A DNA stretch of 64,000 nucleotides from an uncultured Acetatifactor sp. (lineage in GTDB: Bacteria; Bacillota; Clostridia; Lachnospirales; Lachnospiraceae), in contig CAJUFI010000004.1 in NCBI GenBank assembly GCA_910585665.1, forward strand, positions 1 through 64,000, written 5' to 3'. Every line of letters starts with the position of its first letter. Position 1 is the stretch's first letter. Made by a program: the position numbers and the translations under genes. The notes beneath the pieces are model-generated. The model made no database searches. It worked only from the letters and a program-made list of their open reading frames with translations, and had not been told where the DNA came from. This document shows, one piece after another, positions 27,665-37,132 of this stretch.

Positions 27665-29251
27665 TCACAAAAGCGGCGCAGCCACTTTCAACAGAACGCC
27701 TGCCAGCTTCACCGTCCACTTCTCCTTCAGGACCGTCTCCGGCGTCACCTGGCGGCACTTGGGCAGCATGGCCTGGAAGTCCGCCTCGATGTCCGGGATG
27801 CAGTCCGTCCCATACATGTAAGTGGCGCACTCAAAATGATGGTACAGGCTGCGGTAGTCCAGATTGATGGTTCCCACCACGGCTTCTCTTGTATCGCTGA
27901 CGAACACCTTGGCATGGACGAACCCCGGCGCGTACTCGTAAATCTTCACCCCGGACTCCAGCAGGGAGGCGTAATGGGTCTTGGCCAGCGCATAGGGAAT
28001 CCGCTTGTCCGGAATGCCCGGCAGGATAAGCGCCACCTCCACGCCCCGCTCCGCCGCGAATTTCAATGCGGTCTCCATCTCTCCGTCCAATATCAGATAG
28101 GGCGTCATGATATGCACGTACTTTACCGCCCGGTTCAGGATGTCCATGTAGACACGCTCCCCCAGCCTGTCGTTGTCCAGGGGCCAGTCCCCGTAGGGCA
28201 CCACATACCCTTTCGCCTGCTTCCTGGGCATAGCTGGACAGGCAAGGTATTTATCAAATTCCATCTCTTTTTCATCGATATTCCACATTTGCAGAAACAT
28301 CAGCGTGTAGCTCTTCACCGCCTCGCCCTGCACCATGACAGCGGTATCCTTCCAGTGGCCGAACCTCTGGATTCGGTTGATGTACTCGTCCGCCAGATTG
28401 ACCCCGCCGTTAAAGGCCGTATGGCCGTCGATCACCAGAATCTTGCGGTGGTCCCGGTAATTGTAATGGGTGGAGATGAAGGGGGAGACCGGAGAGAAGA
28501 CCTTGCACTGGATCCCCAGCCCCCGCAGAAGCTTCAGATACTTGTGGGGCAGGAGGGTGAACTCGCAGGTGCCGTCATACATCAGGCGGACCTCAACGCC
28601 CTCTTTGGCCTTCCTGGCCAGAATCTCCAGAACCTCTCCCCACATCTCTCCCTCCGCCACGATAAAGTACTCCAGGAAAATGAAACGCTCCGCCCTCTCC
28701 AGCTGCCGCAGCATCTCGGCGAACTTGTCCTCCCCCAGCGGGAAGTACACCACCTCCGTCCCGTCATACACCGGGTGGCAGTCGCTGCGCTGGATGTACC
28801 GGACCAAAGACGCCGCCCCCGGATTCTCCTCCGCCAGCCTCTGATAGACTGCCTCCGACTGAGGGATGCTCTCTCTGGTCATGGCAATGAGCTGGCTGAA
28901 CCGCGCCTTCAGCGCACGGTGCCCGATGTCCGTCCGGGTGTACAGGTACAGCAGCGCCCCGAACACCGGCGTCAGCATCACCACCACCAGCCACGTAATC
29001 TTAGCGGTGGGATCCCGGTGGCAGTTCAGCAGATAAATCACCATGATGACCGTGAACAGAACCGTGCCGCCGAAGATATGGGGCCGGAATTCCCTGAACC
29101 GCTGGTAGACGCTGGCCAGGAACGCCACCTGCAACAGCATCAGCAGAAGGAACAGGCCCATGCGGCTGAACACGGCGCGGATGATGCCGTTCTGCCCTTG
29201 CTTCAGCAAACGCATCCCCATATTTTGACTATCGTTCTTTCGTTTCTCCAT
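27665..29251 (-). CDS. cls: Cardiolipin synthase (phospholipase D family)
   Basis: 528 residues from the ATG at 29251 with AAAGGAGA upstream; the extension to 29287 has no such site. Two or three N-terminal membrane helices (about 30-80) are followed by two HKD motifs of the phospholipase D family: HYNYRDHRKILVIDGHTAFNGG and FVHAKVFVSDTREAVVGTINLDYRS. It condenses phosphatidylglycerol into cardiolipin at the membrane. It lies 66 bp downstream of a GntR regulator on the same strand and is probably cotranscribed with it. Confidence 0.93.
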   Translation of the reverse strand: MEKRKNDSQNMGMRLLKQGQNGIIRAVFSRMGLFLLLMLLQVAFLASVYQRFREFRPHIFGGTVLFTVIMVIYLLNCHRDPTAKITWLVVVMLTPVFGALLYLYTRTDIGHRALKARFSQLIAMTRESIPQSEAVYQRLAEENPGAASLVRYIQRSDCHPVYDGTEVVYFPLGEDKFAEMLRQLERAERFIFLEYFIVAEGEMWGEVLEILARKAKEGVEVRLMYDGTCEFTLLPHKYLKLLRGLGIQCKVFSPVSPFISTHYNYRDHRKILVIDGHTAFNGGVNLADEYINRIQRFGHWKDTAVMVQGEAVKSYTLMFLQMWNIDEKEMEFDKYLACPAMPRKQAKGYVVPYGDWPLDNDRLGERVYMDILNRAVKYVHIMTPYLILDGEMETALKFAAERGVEVALILPGIPDKRIPYALAKTHYASLLESGVKIYEYAPGFVHAKVFVSDTREAVVGTINLDYRSLYHHFECATYMYGTDCIPDIEADFQAMLPKCRQVTPETVLKEKWTVKLAGVLLKVAAPLL

Positions 29252-29317
29252 ATTTCTCCTTTCGTATGGTGCCCAAGAACGGCCCAAATCTTCTGCTTAA
29301 AATGTGCCTCTTGTCCT

Positions 29318-29692
29318 CTATTCCTCCCAGATATCCTCCGCCAAGGCATACGCCTCTTCCTTTGACACCCCCATCTGCCTCATGGCCTTCACCCACTCTG
29401 CCGTCTCGCTCCACAGCTGCTCCCTGCGGATCCGCTCCACGGTCTGCCGGTTCACGTTGGTGTAGCTCCTGGCGCCGGAACGGGAGAGGAGGACACCTTC
29501 CTCCTCCAGCATATGGTAGGCTTTTTGGATTGTATTGGGATTCACCCCCAGCAGAGCGGAGAGGGCTCGCCGGGAGGGCACTTCCTCCCTGTCCCCAATC
29601 GTGCCCGCGGCAATCCCTTGCCTGATATAGCGCATAATCTGCAGATAGACAGGCCCGCTGCCCTCTAAAACAAACCCTTCAAATGATATCAT
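29318..29692 (-). CDS. GntR family regulator, YtrA type
   Basis: 124 residues: an N-terminal winged helix (PVYLQIMRYIRQGIAAGTIGD, PSRRALSALLGVNPNTIQKAYHMLEEEG) plus a short helical C-terminus, the size of YtrA-subfamily regulators, which usually control the operon they lead. Here the next gene is cls rather than the usual ABC transporter. Its promoter overlaps a perfect inverted repeat, suggesting self-repression. Confidence 0.9.
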   Translation of the reverse strand: MISFEGFVLEGSGPVYLQIMRYIRQGIAAGTIGDREEVPSRRALSALLGVNPNTIQKAYHMLEEEGVLLSRSGARSYTNVNRQTVERIRREQLWSETAEWVKAMRQMGVSKEEAYALAEDIWEE

Positions 29693-29738
29693 CTTCTCCG
29701 CCCATAACCGTATCAGTCATATAACACAATTCCCGCAA

Positions 29739-29771
29739 CTGTATTATATAGCTAATACAGTTCATTGTCAA
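29739..29771 (-). promoter_or_regulatory. GntR-cls promoter with palindromic operator
   Basis: Minus strand: TTGACA (29766-29771), 17 bp, TATAAT (29743-29748). The palindrome CTGTATTAgctataTAATACAG (29739-29760) has 8-bp perfect arms and covers the spacer and -10 element, an ideal position for repression by the adjacent YtrA-type regulator. The stretch from here to the argG promoter region (29772-30000) shows no gene I can support. Confidence 0.8.
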
Positions 29772-30000
29772 GCCCCACTTCTTCCGTCGCCGCGCCAACT
29801 CGCCGAACACTCTCTTGACCGGGCGCAGAAAAAGATGCTCCACCACATCGTACGGCTATGCATTCCGGCACAAGACCTCATACCCCATTGCCTATGGGCA
29901 GCTTCCGTCCAGTCAATCATTGTGCGGCTCTCCAATATGCATAACTCTTGCATATTTATAACACCTATTCGCGATTTCCTGAATTTCAAAAGGCCAATAT

Positions 30001-30070
30001 TGTATTTTTTGAAAAAATTCTGTATTTTTTGAATAGAATTGTTGCATTTCCCAGCGGAATGTTGTATAGT
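30001..30070 (+). promoter_or_regulatory. argG: argG promoter with repeated operator-like elements
   Basis: TTGCAT (30042-30047) and TATAGT (30065-30070) are separated by 17 bp, about 52 bp before argG. Upstream, TGTATTTTTTGAA occurs twice exactly 20 bp apart (30001 and 30021), i.e. on the same face of the helix, followed by GAATAGAATT. AT-rich repeated boxes next to an arginine gene promoter suggest ArgR control; this is inference. Confidence 0.6.
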
Positions 30071-30121
30071 GTTTTAAGGCAAAAAACAACCTGAAATACA
30101 AGCAATGGAGGATTCCTGTAT

Positions 30122-31336
<1,215 letters not shown>

Positions 31337-31354
<18 letters not shown>

Positions 31355-31473
31355 GGCACGAAAGTACCGTGCCCAAGAACATCTACGGTTCGCCCTGGCG
31401 AAAAGATGTTCTAAGGCACGAAAGTACCGTGCCCAAGAACATCTACAGTTCGCCCTGGCGAAAAGATGTTCTA
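31337..31473 (+). repeat. 60-bp tandem repeat with nested hairpins at the argG 3' end
   Basis: Two full 60-bp units (31337-31396, 31397-31456) and a 17-bp partial third, almost identical. Each unit has a hairpin GGCACG-aaagtac-CGTGCC (31355-31373, 31415-31433) and a longer one with arms AGAACATCT/AGATGTTCT enclosing TTCGCC-ct-GGCGAA (31376-31412, 31436-31472). The first unit overlaps the final codons and stop of argG. No run of T follows, so these are not classical terminators, but they could block exonucleases or act in transcript stability. Confidence 0.92.
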
Positions 31474-31565
31474 ATGGTTCGCCTCCCCTGTCCTTTGTCT
31501 TATGGGCATTTGGCAGGGGATTATCCTGAACAGCACTCTCTTCTGAATTTAAGTTAGGAGAACAC

Positions 31566-31853
31566 ATGGAGATATTACAGATTATCCTGATTGGTTATCT
31601 TGTCATTATCAATCTCATCGGTTTCGCTGTCATGGGCATAGATAAAAAAAGAGCCATCCGAGGTGCCTGGCGCATCTCGGAGGCTTCCTTATTCCTTACC
31701 GCGTTCCTGGGCGGCGCTCTGGGCTGCACCCTGGGCATGCGTCATTTCCGCCACAAGACCAAGCACTGGTACTTTAAATACGGCATGCCTGCTATTTTCG
31801 CGGTTCAAGTCTTCCTGGCTTTTTACATCTATACCTTATTCTCTGGAACATGA
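31566..31853 (+). CDS. DUF1294 family membrane protein
   Basis: 95 residues with three helices and the family signature: GYLVIINLIGFAVMGIDKKRAIRG..RISEASLF, GALGCTLGMRHFRHKTKHWYFKYGMP. AGGAG precedes the ATG. DUF1294 proteins are small integral membrane proteins of unknown function. It follows argG and its hairpin repeat on the same strand. The following 186 bp to the DegV gene hold nothing recognisable. Confidence 0.88.
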   Translation: MEILQIILIGYLVIINLIGFAVMGIDKKRAIRGAWRISEASLFLTAFLGGALGCTLGMRHFRHKTKHWYFKYGMPAIFAVQVFLAFYIYTLFSGT

Positions 31854-32039
31854 TTCCGCAGCTACCCTGATTCAAGCCCAGCGTCTGCCGCTATCCCTGT
31901 CCTAAGCGGAAAACACTTCTGCCGCCACAAGCAGCTTAGGCATTGTCAAAACCACTGACAGCTTTTATAAATCCCAGAAGGGTACTTTTCCCAATTCTTG
32001 ATTATCGCTTGCTGCGAGGAGCTTCATTCGGAGCCGGCA

Positions 32040-32876
32040 TCATGTAGTGACGATGACCCCTCCGTCATTGGCGTACATGCTGCTGACTCCTCTGGTGTCC
32101 ATGATGATGCATTCCCTGAACTTCACCTTTTCCAGAATCATCTGTTTTACCTGCTCCGCCCGCTCCGCCGCGTTGCAGTGGGTGATGATCAGCCGGCGCT
32201 CTGCCGCGTTCCTCACCTCGGACGCCGCCAGCTCCGCCATTCTGCTCAGAGCCTTCTTGATGCCGATAGTCTGGCTCTTCTGGATAATCTCCCCCTTGTT
32301 CGAGCCCATCACAGGCTTGATGTTCAGGGTAGACGCTACCAGCGCCTTCACGCCCGAGAGCCTGCCGTTTTTGCGCAGGGTCTCCAGATTGTCCAGCACG
32401 AAATAGGTATGGATGCTGTCCCGGAAGGCTTCGACCTTCTCCACGATCTTCTCAAAGGAGAACCCCTTCTCCTCCAGCTCCATGATTTTCAGCGCAATCT
32501 GGGTCTCGCCGCCGCTGGCTGATTCCGAATCGACCACATGTATCTGCTTCTCCCCAAACTTCTCAAGGTAAAGCCGCTTTCCCAGCTGAGCGCTGTTGTA
32601 GCAGCCGCTCAAATGGGAGGAAAGCGTCACGGCATATACATGCTCTGCCTCCTCATGAAAGCTCTCCATGAAACGCTCCGGAGATGGACAGGATGATTTG
32701 GGACATTTAGGATATTCCGCCACCTTTCTCAGGAACTCCTTCTGGTCAAAGCTCTCATCATCCAAAATGCTGTAATTCCCAACCTCCAGCCCCAAAGGCA
32801 CCCGCTGGAACCTTTCATCCTGAAGAAGGCTTTCCGGCAGCTCGCAGCAGCTGTCCACCACTATCTTATACTTCAT
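32040..32876 (-). CDS. DegV family fatty-acid-binding protein
   Basis: 278 residues: IVVDSCCELPE at the N-terminus, PSPERFMESF, VYAVTLSSHLSGCYNSAQLG with the lipid-carboxylate-binding serine motif, and LRKNGRLSGVKALVASTLNIKPVM, all standard for DegV proteins. Members bind a fatty acid and can hand it to a fatty acid kinase (FakB-like). AGGAG lies 5 bases before the ATG. Confidence 0.94.
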   Translation of the reverse strand: MKYKIVVDSCCELPESLLQDERFQRVPLGLEVGNYSILDDESFDQKEFLRKVAEYPKCPKSSCPSPERFMESFHEEAEHVYAVTLSSHLSGCYNSAQLGKRLYLEKFGEKQIHVVDSESASGGETQIALKIMELEEKGFSFEKIVEKVEAFRDSIHTYFVLDNLETLRKNGRLSGVKALVASTLNIKPVMGSNKGEIIQKSQTIGIKKALSRMAELAASEVRNAAERRLIITHCNAAERAEQVKQMILEKVKFRECIIMDTRGVSSMYANDGGVIVTT

Positions 32877-32968
32877 ATCCGCTCCTATCCGCTCCTATCT
32901 GCCCGTTGTTCGATCGGTACATTATACAAAGTTTTCATTTCCTCTAAATATAGTTTTCATTACTACTT

Positions 32969-32997
32969 ATAATAGCACATACTTTCCCATCTGTAAA
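32969..32997 (-). promoter_or_regulatory. Promoter of the degV gene
   Basis: Minus strand TTTACA (-35), 17 bp, TATTAT (-10), about 90 bp before the DegV start codon. The rest of the 324-bp gap to 33200 shows only an imperfect hairpin near 33064-33095 (GAGACC/GGTCTC arms) with a T-rich tract on its plus-strand side. Confidence 0.5.
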
Positions 32998-33200
32998 GCA
33001 TGATACCCATTTTTTTCATATTTAGTCTTCATTGCATCCAGAAACAGACCTTAAACGAGCGAAGAGACCCGCAGGCGCACTCTCCCGCAGGTCTCCCCAT
33101 TTTTCTGTTCCATTCCCACAAAGCTCAGCGCTGTTCACCCTATTCTCACTGCGTCTGATAGCTCTGATTCAGATTACTTTGTTCACGGCGCCAAACATTC

Positions 33201-34106
33201 CTACTGCCCGTTCACCCCCAGCTCATGCTCATAGGACACAATCAAGTCCTTGTTCGCTCTTTCATATTCATTGAACACGCTGTCTGAGAAATCATCCGAA
33301 GATATGGTGCCCACATACCAGTCGCAGCTGTTGAAATAGGCCTGCAGCCCCTCATCCCTGAAAAGCCTGCCATGCCTTGCGTAGATTTCATTTCTCGCGA
33401 TTCGAAGTTCTTCCGCCGACAGACCCTCGATGTCTTCCCTGGTCAGGTATGCCTGGTCGCTCAAGGGCAGAATGAACTGCTGATTGAGTCCCGCTCCGTC
33501 TTCTGCCGGCATCTCCTCAGACCCCATTTCCAGGGGTTCCTCTCCCTGGGATTCTTCGCCCTCCATATTCCCATTCGTCCAATCATCCTCGCCATCGTAC
33601 AAGCCGTCCCCGACATCCGCCATCTGACTCTCCGGCTCTGTGCTCTCAGGGCTTTCGGAATAGCCTTCTGACAGCCCTCCACTGGGGAGACTGCTGCCCT
33701 CATCCCCGGAGGGCTTGAGGAATTTGACCCATACAAAAGCGAAAACGGCGGCCACTACCAGGAACTTTAGGAAGCCATGCTTTTTCTTCTGGTAAGTCTT
33801 ATACCGGGGCTGGGCAGGCGCTTTCTTTGTGCCGCTTCCCCCCTTGTCCGTTACCGTCACTGGCGCCGCGGGCTTCTTCTCCTCCGGCCTCACTGTCGGA
33901 TTTGAATCCGTCCGATTCTGCACCATTTTCGGCTCCGAACTCATTTGGTTCTGCACCACCTCAGGATCCGCCTTGGATTGGTTCTGTGTCCCTTTCGGCT
34001 GAGGACTGGGCCGCACTTCCAGGATATGTCCGCAAAACGGACACACCTGCGCATCTATGGGTACATCCACACACTGACATTCTGGACATTGTTTGAAACC
34101 TTCCAT
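33201..34106 (-). CDS. Zinc-ribbon membrane protein with YARHG domain
   Basis: 301 residues. An N-terminal zinc ribbon (CPEC near 8-11 and CPFCG near 27-31) is followed by a Gln/Pro-rich linker, one membrane helix (FLKFLVVAAVFAFVWVKFL, about 108-127), an acidic Ser/Glu/Gly-rich stalk and a C-terminal YARHG domain (about 215-290: LRIARNEIYARHGRLF, with YFNSCDWYVGT). YARHG is an extracellular domain of unknown function found in Firmicutes surface proteins. Its N-terminus is paralogous to the next upstream gene. It lies at the end of the vWA/tubulin locus and may be part of it. Confidence 0.85.
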   Translation of the reverse strand: MEGFKQCPECQCVDVPIDAQVCPFCGHILEVRPSPQPKGTQNQSKADPEVVQNQMSSEPKMVQNRTDSNPTVRPEEKKPAAPVTVTDKGGSGTKKAPAQPRYKTYQKKKHGFLKFLVVAAVFAFVWVKFLKPSGDEGSSLPSGGLSEGYSESPESTEPESQMADVGDGLYDGEDDWTNGNMEGEESQGEEPLEMGSEEMPAEDGAGLNQQFILPLSDQAYLTREDIEGLSAEELRIARNEIYARHGRLFRDEGLQAYFNSCDWYVGTISSDDFSDSVFNEYERANKDLIVSYEHELGVNGQ

Positions 34107-34262
34107 ATATCCACCATCCTTGTTATCCCCTCAAAAACACCTCATATCCACTCCCCTATGTTCGCAAGCATTTGATGCGGCTTTTGGAGGTTTTCTTCCA
34201 TCGTATAAGCGCTCATGAATATTTTGCTTCCTTGCTCTTTGTGATATAAACAAGCGTCTGCT

Positions 34263-34368
34263 TAGGAATTGTCGGAAAATAACTGCTGCAATTGCTTCAG
34301 GCAAAAGCCCGGAAATACAATAAAAATTGCCATAAACTTGCAGCAGTTATTTGTAGACACTTCCTTAA
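34263..34368 (-). repeat. Palindromic interspersed repeat, copy C
   Basis: Full copy in the opposite orientation to copies B and D. Ends: TTAGGAATTGTCGGAAAATA and its counterpart ATTTGTAGACACTTCCTTAA. The internal sequence (CTGCAA..GCTTCAGGCAAAAGCCCGGAAATACAATAAAAATTGCC) is nearly identical to copy D. The TAA stop of the neighbouring zinc-ribbon gene lies within its end. Confidence 0.9.
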
Positions 34369-35357
34369 TAATACAACATATGCCTGAAGCTATATATGGC
34401 CACCAATGTCCCGAACATAATAATTGCATAAGCCACCCAGAACAATTTCCGGGGCTTCACGGCAAGCCATGCCTTGATGCGGAACAACAGAAAGTCCGTC
34501 ACCAGCATCGCGGCACAGGTGGCAGCGAATTGCCAATTTATTATCTGAGGCCTCGCCTGGTACAGCATCCAGTTGCCTAAGTAAGGAAGCAGCACCAGCT
34601 CCGCCGCTGTCAGGCAGAACGCTATATATCTCTTGCTGTTTTTAGTAAGCTTAGCCGCCGTAAACCAGCATATGACATAGATGATGATTGAGATCAAGAA
34701 CCTTCTGCCATATAGGGAATAAGCATTCCCGAATGCATTGGACAACGGCAAGCCATAAGCTTCCCGCAAGGCCTGGGCACACAGATAAAGCATACCTCCG
34801 AATCCGAGGACAATGCCAAGAATCCCTGCCCCTCTGCTTCCCTTCTCATTGGCATAACAGCAAACATGCAGAAAACCATATAACACTCCGCCTGCAATGC
34901 AAAACCATACCAGATAATCCATCCTGATGCTTTGAGTCATCATTTTGGCCAGGTACTGGCACGTCATGAACAGGACTGCCACAACCAGCGCTGCCGCCAG
35001 CCAGCCTATTGCCGCTTTTCTCCCCTGCTCCTGTGGAGCGGTTCCGGCAGCAGTCCGCTTTATAATACCTTTCTTCTGATACGTCTTATACTCCGTTGAC
35101 TCAGGGATTGCTGTGCCTTCTGTCACAATGGATTGGCTCCCTGTCTCCAGGTCGGCTCCCTCCTTTTCCCCCTCGGAGATTCCTTTGACCTCAGTTGGCT
35201 TCTTCTCCTCCGCCAGTTTGACTGCGGGCTTCTTCTGTTTCACCTTGGGTTCAGCCACAGTCGGCTTTACAAATTCATACCCGCAGAACGGACACACCTC
35301 CGCATTCACGGGCACGTCCGTACATTCACATTGGGGACATTGCTTTGAACCTTTCAT
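34365..35357 (-). CDS. Zinc-ribbon multi-pass membrane protein
   Basis: 330 residues from the ATG at 35357 (GGAAGGATGG upstream). The N-terminal zinc ribbon (CPQC near 8-11, CPFCG near 27-31) matches that of the next gene, so they are paralogous there. A Lys/Glu-rich linker follows, then about seven hydrophobic segments from residue 125 on (WLAAALVVAVLFMTCQYLA, FLISIIIYVICWFTAAKL, AYAIIMFGTLVAIYSF). Function unknown. The stop codon is supplied by the end of repeat copy C, so the original C-terminus may have been altered. Confidence 0.75.
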   Translation of the reverse strand: MKGSKQCPQCECTDVPVNAEVCPFCGYEFVKPTVAEPKVKQKKPAVKLAEEKKPTEVKGISEGEKEGADLETGSQSIVTEGTAIPESTEYKTYQKKGIIKRTAAGTAPQEQGRKAAIGWLAAALVVAVLFMTCQYLAKMMTQSIRMDYLVWFCIAGGVLYGFLHVCCYANEKGSRGAGILGIVLGFGGMLYLCAQALREAYGLPLSNAFGNAYSLYGRRFLISIIIYVICWFTAAKLTKNSKRYIAFCLTAAELVLLPYLGNWMLYQARPQIINWQFAATCAAMLVTDFLLFRIKAWLAVKPRKLFWVAYAIIMFGTLVAIYSFRHMLYY

Positions 35358-35594
35358 TTCTGTTCCATCCTTCCTTTCAGAAACCACTTAGGAACTACTG
35401 TCGTTATCATAAGGCAATGTAGCCAGTGGCTTATCATCTAGCCATTCGCCCTCACATACTTCTCCATTTGCATATTGAACGCAATAAATTCCGCAGAACC
35501 ATCTACTGTCATTTCAGCGAAGGCCTAATTTCTGCGCTCTAATACCTCCGCATAAGCATCCAGCGCAACTTGCAGCGTGAACCTTCGAATTTTA

Positions 35595-36555
35595 TCAGCA
35601 AATGAAATCCTCTTCCTCCTGTGCCGGGGGCAGAGAGGAATTCGGCTGGAAATCCCCGGACAAGGCCGCCATCTTGCTCTCATATTCCTCCGCCGCCGCC
35701 CAGTCCACCTTGGACTGCCGGTTGCCGTCCACGATGATGGGGGCGTCCCCTTCGCCGTACAGGGCCATGGCTTTCCTGGCCACCCGTTCCCTGCAGCTGT
35801 CGGACAGATAGACCACCTTGTCCAGCTCCAACACCGCTTCTCTCACGGTCTCGCCCTCTGGGTTGGTCCTGGTGACCATCTTCCTACGCCTGACCACGCC
35901 CATCTGCATCACTGCTTCCTCAGGGGTCACCTTGGCATCCAGGGTCACGCTCATCTCTTCCCGGTCATTGGCCATGGCCAGGCGCATGCGCATCTGTTTT
36001 TTTGCCCTTCTCCGTGAGCCCCTTCAGTCCTACGCTCACCTCTCCCAGCAGAATTTTGTCCAGTTCCTCCTTCTCCGGCGGCTCATATCCGTCCAGCGCC
36101 AGGGCTTCCTGGCACTTCTGCCCGGCCTCCCTGCTGGCTTCCCTGTAGGCATCCAGAATGTCTCCCAATTCTTCCGCCTTTTTCACCAGGTACTGGTCCC
36201 AATCCTCTGCCATGGCCTCCAGGTTGGACTCCACCAGGTTCAGCTTGTCCGTAAAGGTATAATAGTCCTCCTTCTTCATGCCGCCGAGCCCGAGAAAACC
36301 TGTCTTCTGAGGCTGTGAGCCCTCTGACCTGACCCGGTGCATCAAGAGTTCCAGCTCCTTCCATTCGCTCCTGCGCTTCACCTTCCGCTGGTTCAGACCG
36401 AATTTAACGCTGTAGAGCTGATTTTATTTCATATGGATGGCGATGAATTCCTTCCGATATCCCTCCAGGGCTTGAATCTCCTTCTCCGCCTTCCTGGCCT
36501 CCTCCTGAATCTCCTCTATCTTCGCTTTGATTTCCGTATTGATTTCCCACTTCAT
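35595..36555 (-). pseudogene. Decayed coiled-coil gene (in-frame stop plus frameshift)
   Basis: Reading from ATG 36555 (GGGAG upstream) a helical product MKWEINTEIKAKIEEI... stops at TAA 36424-36426 after 43 codons. The same frame continues without another stop (NQLYSVKFGLNQRKVKRRSEW...) to an A7 tract at 35998-36004, where removing one A joins it to the frame QMRMRLAMANDREEMSVTLDAKV...EEEDFIC ending at 35595. The total then equals 320 codons exactly. The downstream pieces have no well-spaced ribosome sites of their own. The rebuilt protein, about 319 residues, has a helical N-terminal half and a mixed C-terminal half; no family recognised. It may be a real pseudogene or contain sequence errors. 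Confidence 0.7.
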
Positions 36556-36701
36556 GTCAACTCCCATTCCCTGGCTCCACAGGCCAGAGCCCCTCAATGT
36601 CCGAACCTTCGTCCGGTTTCCGGCAGATTGATTTCAAAATGTCCCCGAAGACTCTGCGCGGTACTGTCCACAGCCAGTTCCTCGCAGCCACTTCTCCAGA
36701 C

Positions 36702-37064
36702 CTATCTCCGCCTGCTGAATTTACTCTTGATCCAGATATAAGCGCCGATGATCAGAACGATGATCACGATATACTTCATGATGAAGGCCACTGCTCCCAT
36801 CACGATCGTCATCAGAAGCATCACGAAGACCGTCCATACCACAGTGCCCGCCAGATTCACCCCTGGGCTGAGACGGTTAGAGGGCACCGAAGCGCCCTCA
36901 TATCCACTCTCATAAGACATGTCGTCCTGTGGCTCCTGTGTCAGGCTCCCATCGCCCTCATACAGAAAGCCCGCGAACTTTCCCCCTGTGTACAGCACGT
37001 TCAGAGGCCTTTCGTCATCGTAATAGCTTCCGCTGTTGACCGCGTCCTTTACCTCCGCCTCCAC
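36702..37064 (-). CDS. Small membrane protein of the vWA/tubulin locus
   Basis: 120 residues starting at GTG 37064, with AAGGGG just upstream; no ATG is available in frame before a stop at about 37105. The N-terminal 70 residues are acidic and polar (SYYDDERPLNVLYTGGKFAGFLYEGDG), followed by two hydrophobic segments (AGTVVWTVFVMLLMTIVMG, YIVIIVLIIGAYIWI) and a basic end SKFSRRR. Not recognised. The coding frame stays open upstream of the GTG, so the gene might be 5'-truncated. It follows the second vWA gene by 68 bp. Confidence 0.6.
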   Translation of the reverse strand: MEAEVKDAVNSGSYYDDERPLNVLYTGGKFAGFLYEGDGSLTQEPQDDMSYESGYEGASVPSNRLSPGVNLAGTVVWTVFVMLLMTIVMGAVAFIMKYIVIIVLIIGAYIWIKSKFSRRR

Positions 37065-37132
37065 ATCGCCCCTTCTGTGCCCAATTCCCGCCTGTGTGAC
37101 TGATCATGTCCTCACCTGCGGCTCTCACATCC

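Noticed and set aside
29269..29280. 12-bp match (GTGCCCAAGAAC) to the argG tandem unit
   Set aside because: Too short; neither hairpin of the unit is present there.
29768..29989. 73-codon minus-strand frame between the GntR and argG genes
   Set aside because: No ribosome site, no family resemblance, and it overlaps the GntR promoter; random-looking composition.
33064..33095. GAGACC/GGTCTC hairpin as terminator of the zinc-ribbon YARHG gene
   Set aside because: The T-rich tract is on the plus-strand side, whereas the gene is on the minus strand, and the stem is interrupted.
35998..36004. A7 tract as a programmed -1 frameshift site
   Set aside because: The shift needed is +1 and the zero-frame codons do not form an X XXY YYZ slippery heptamer; together with the upstream in-frame stop, decay is more likely.
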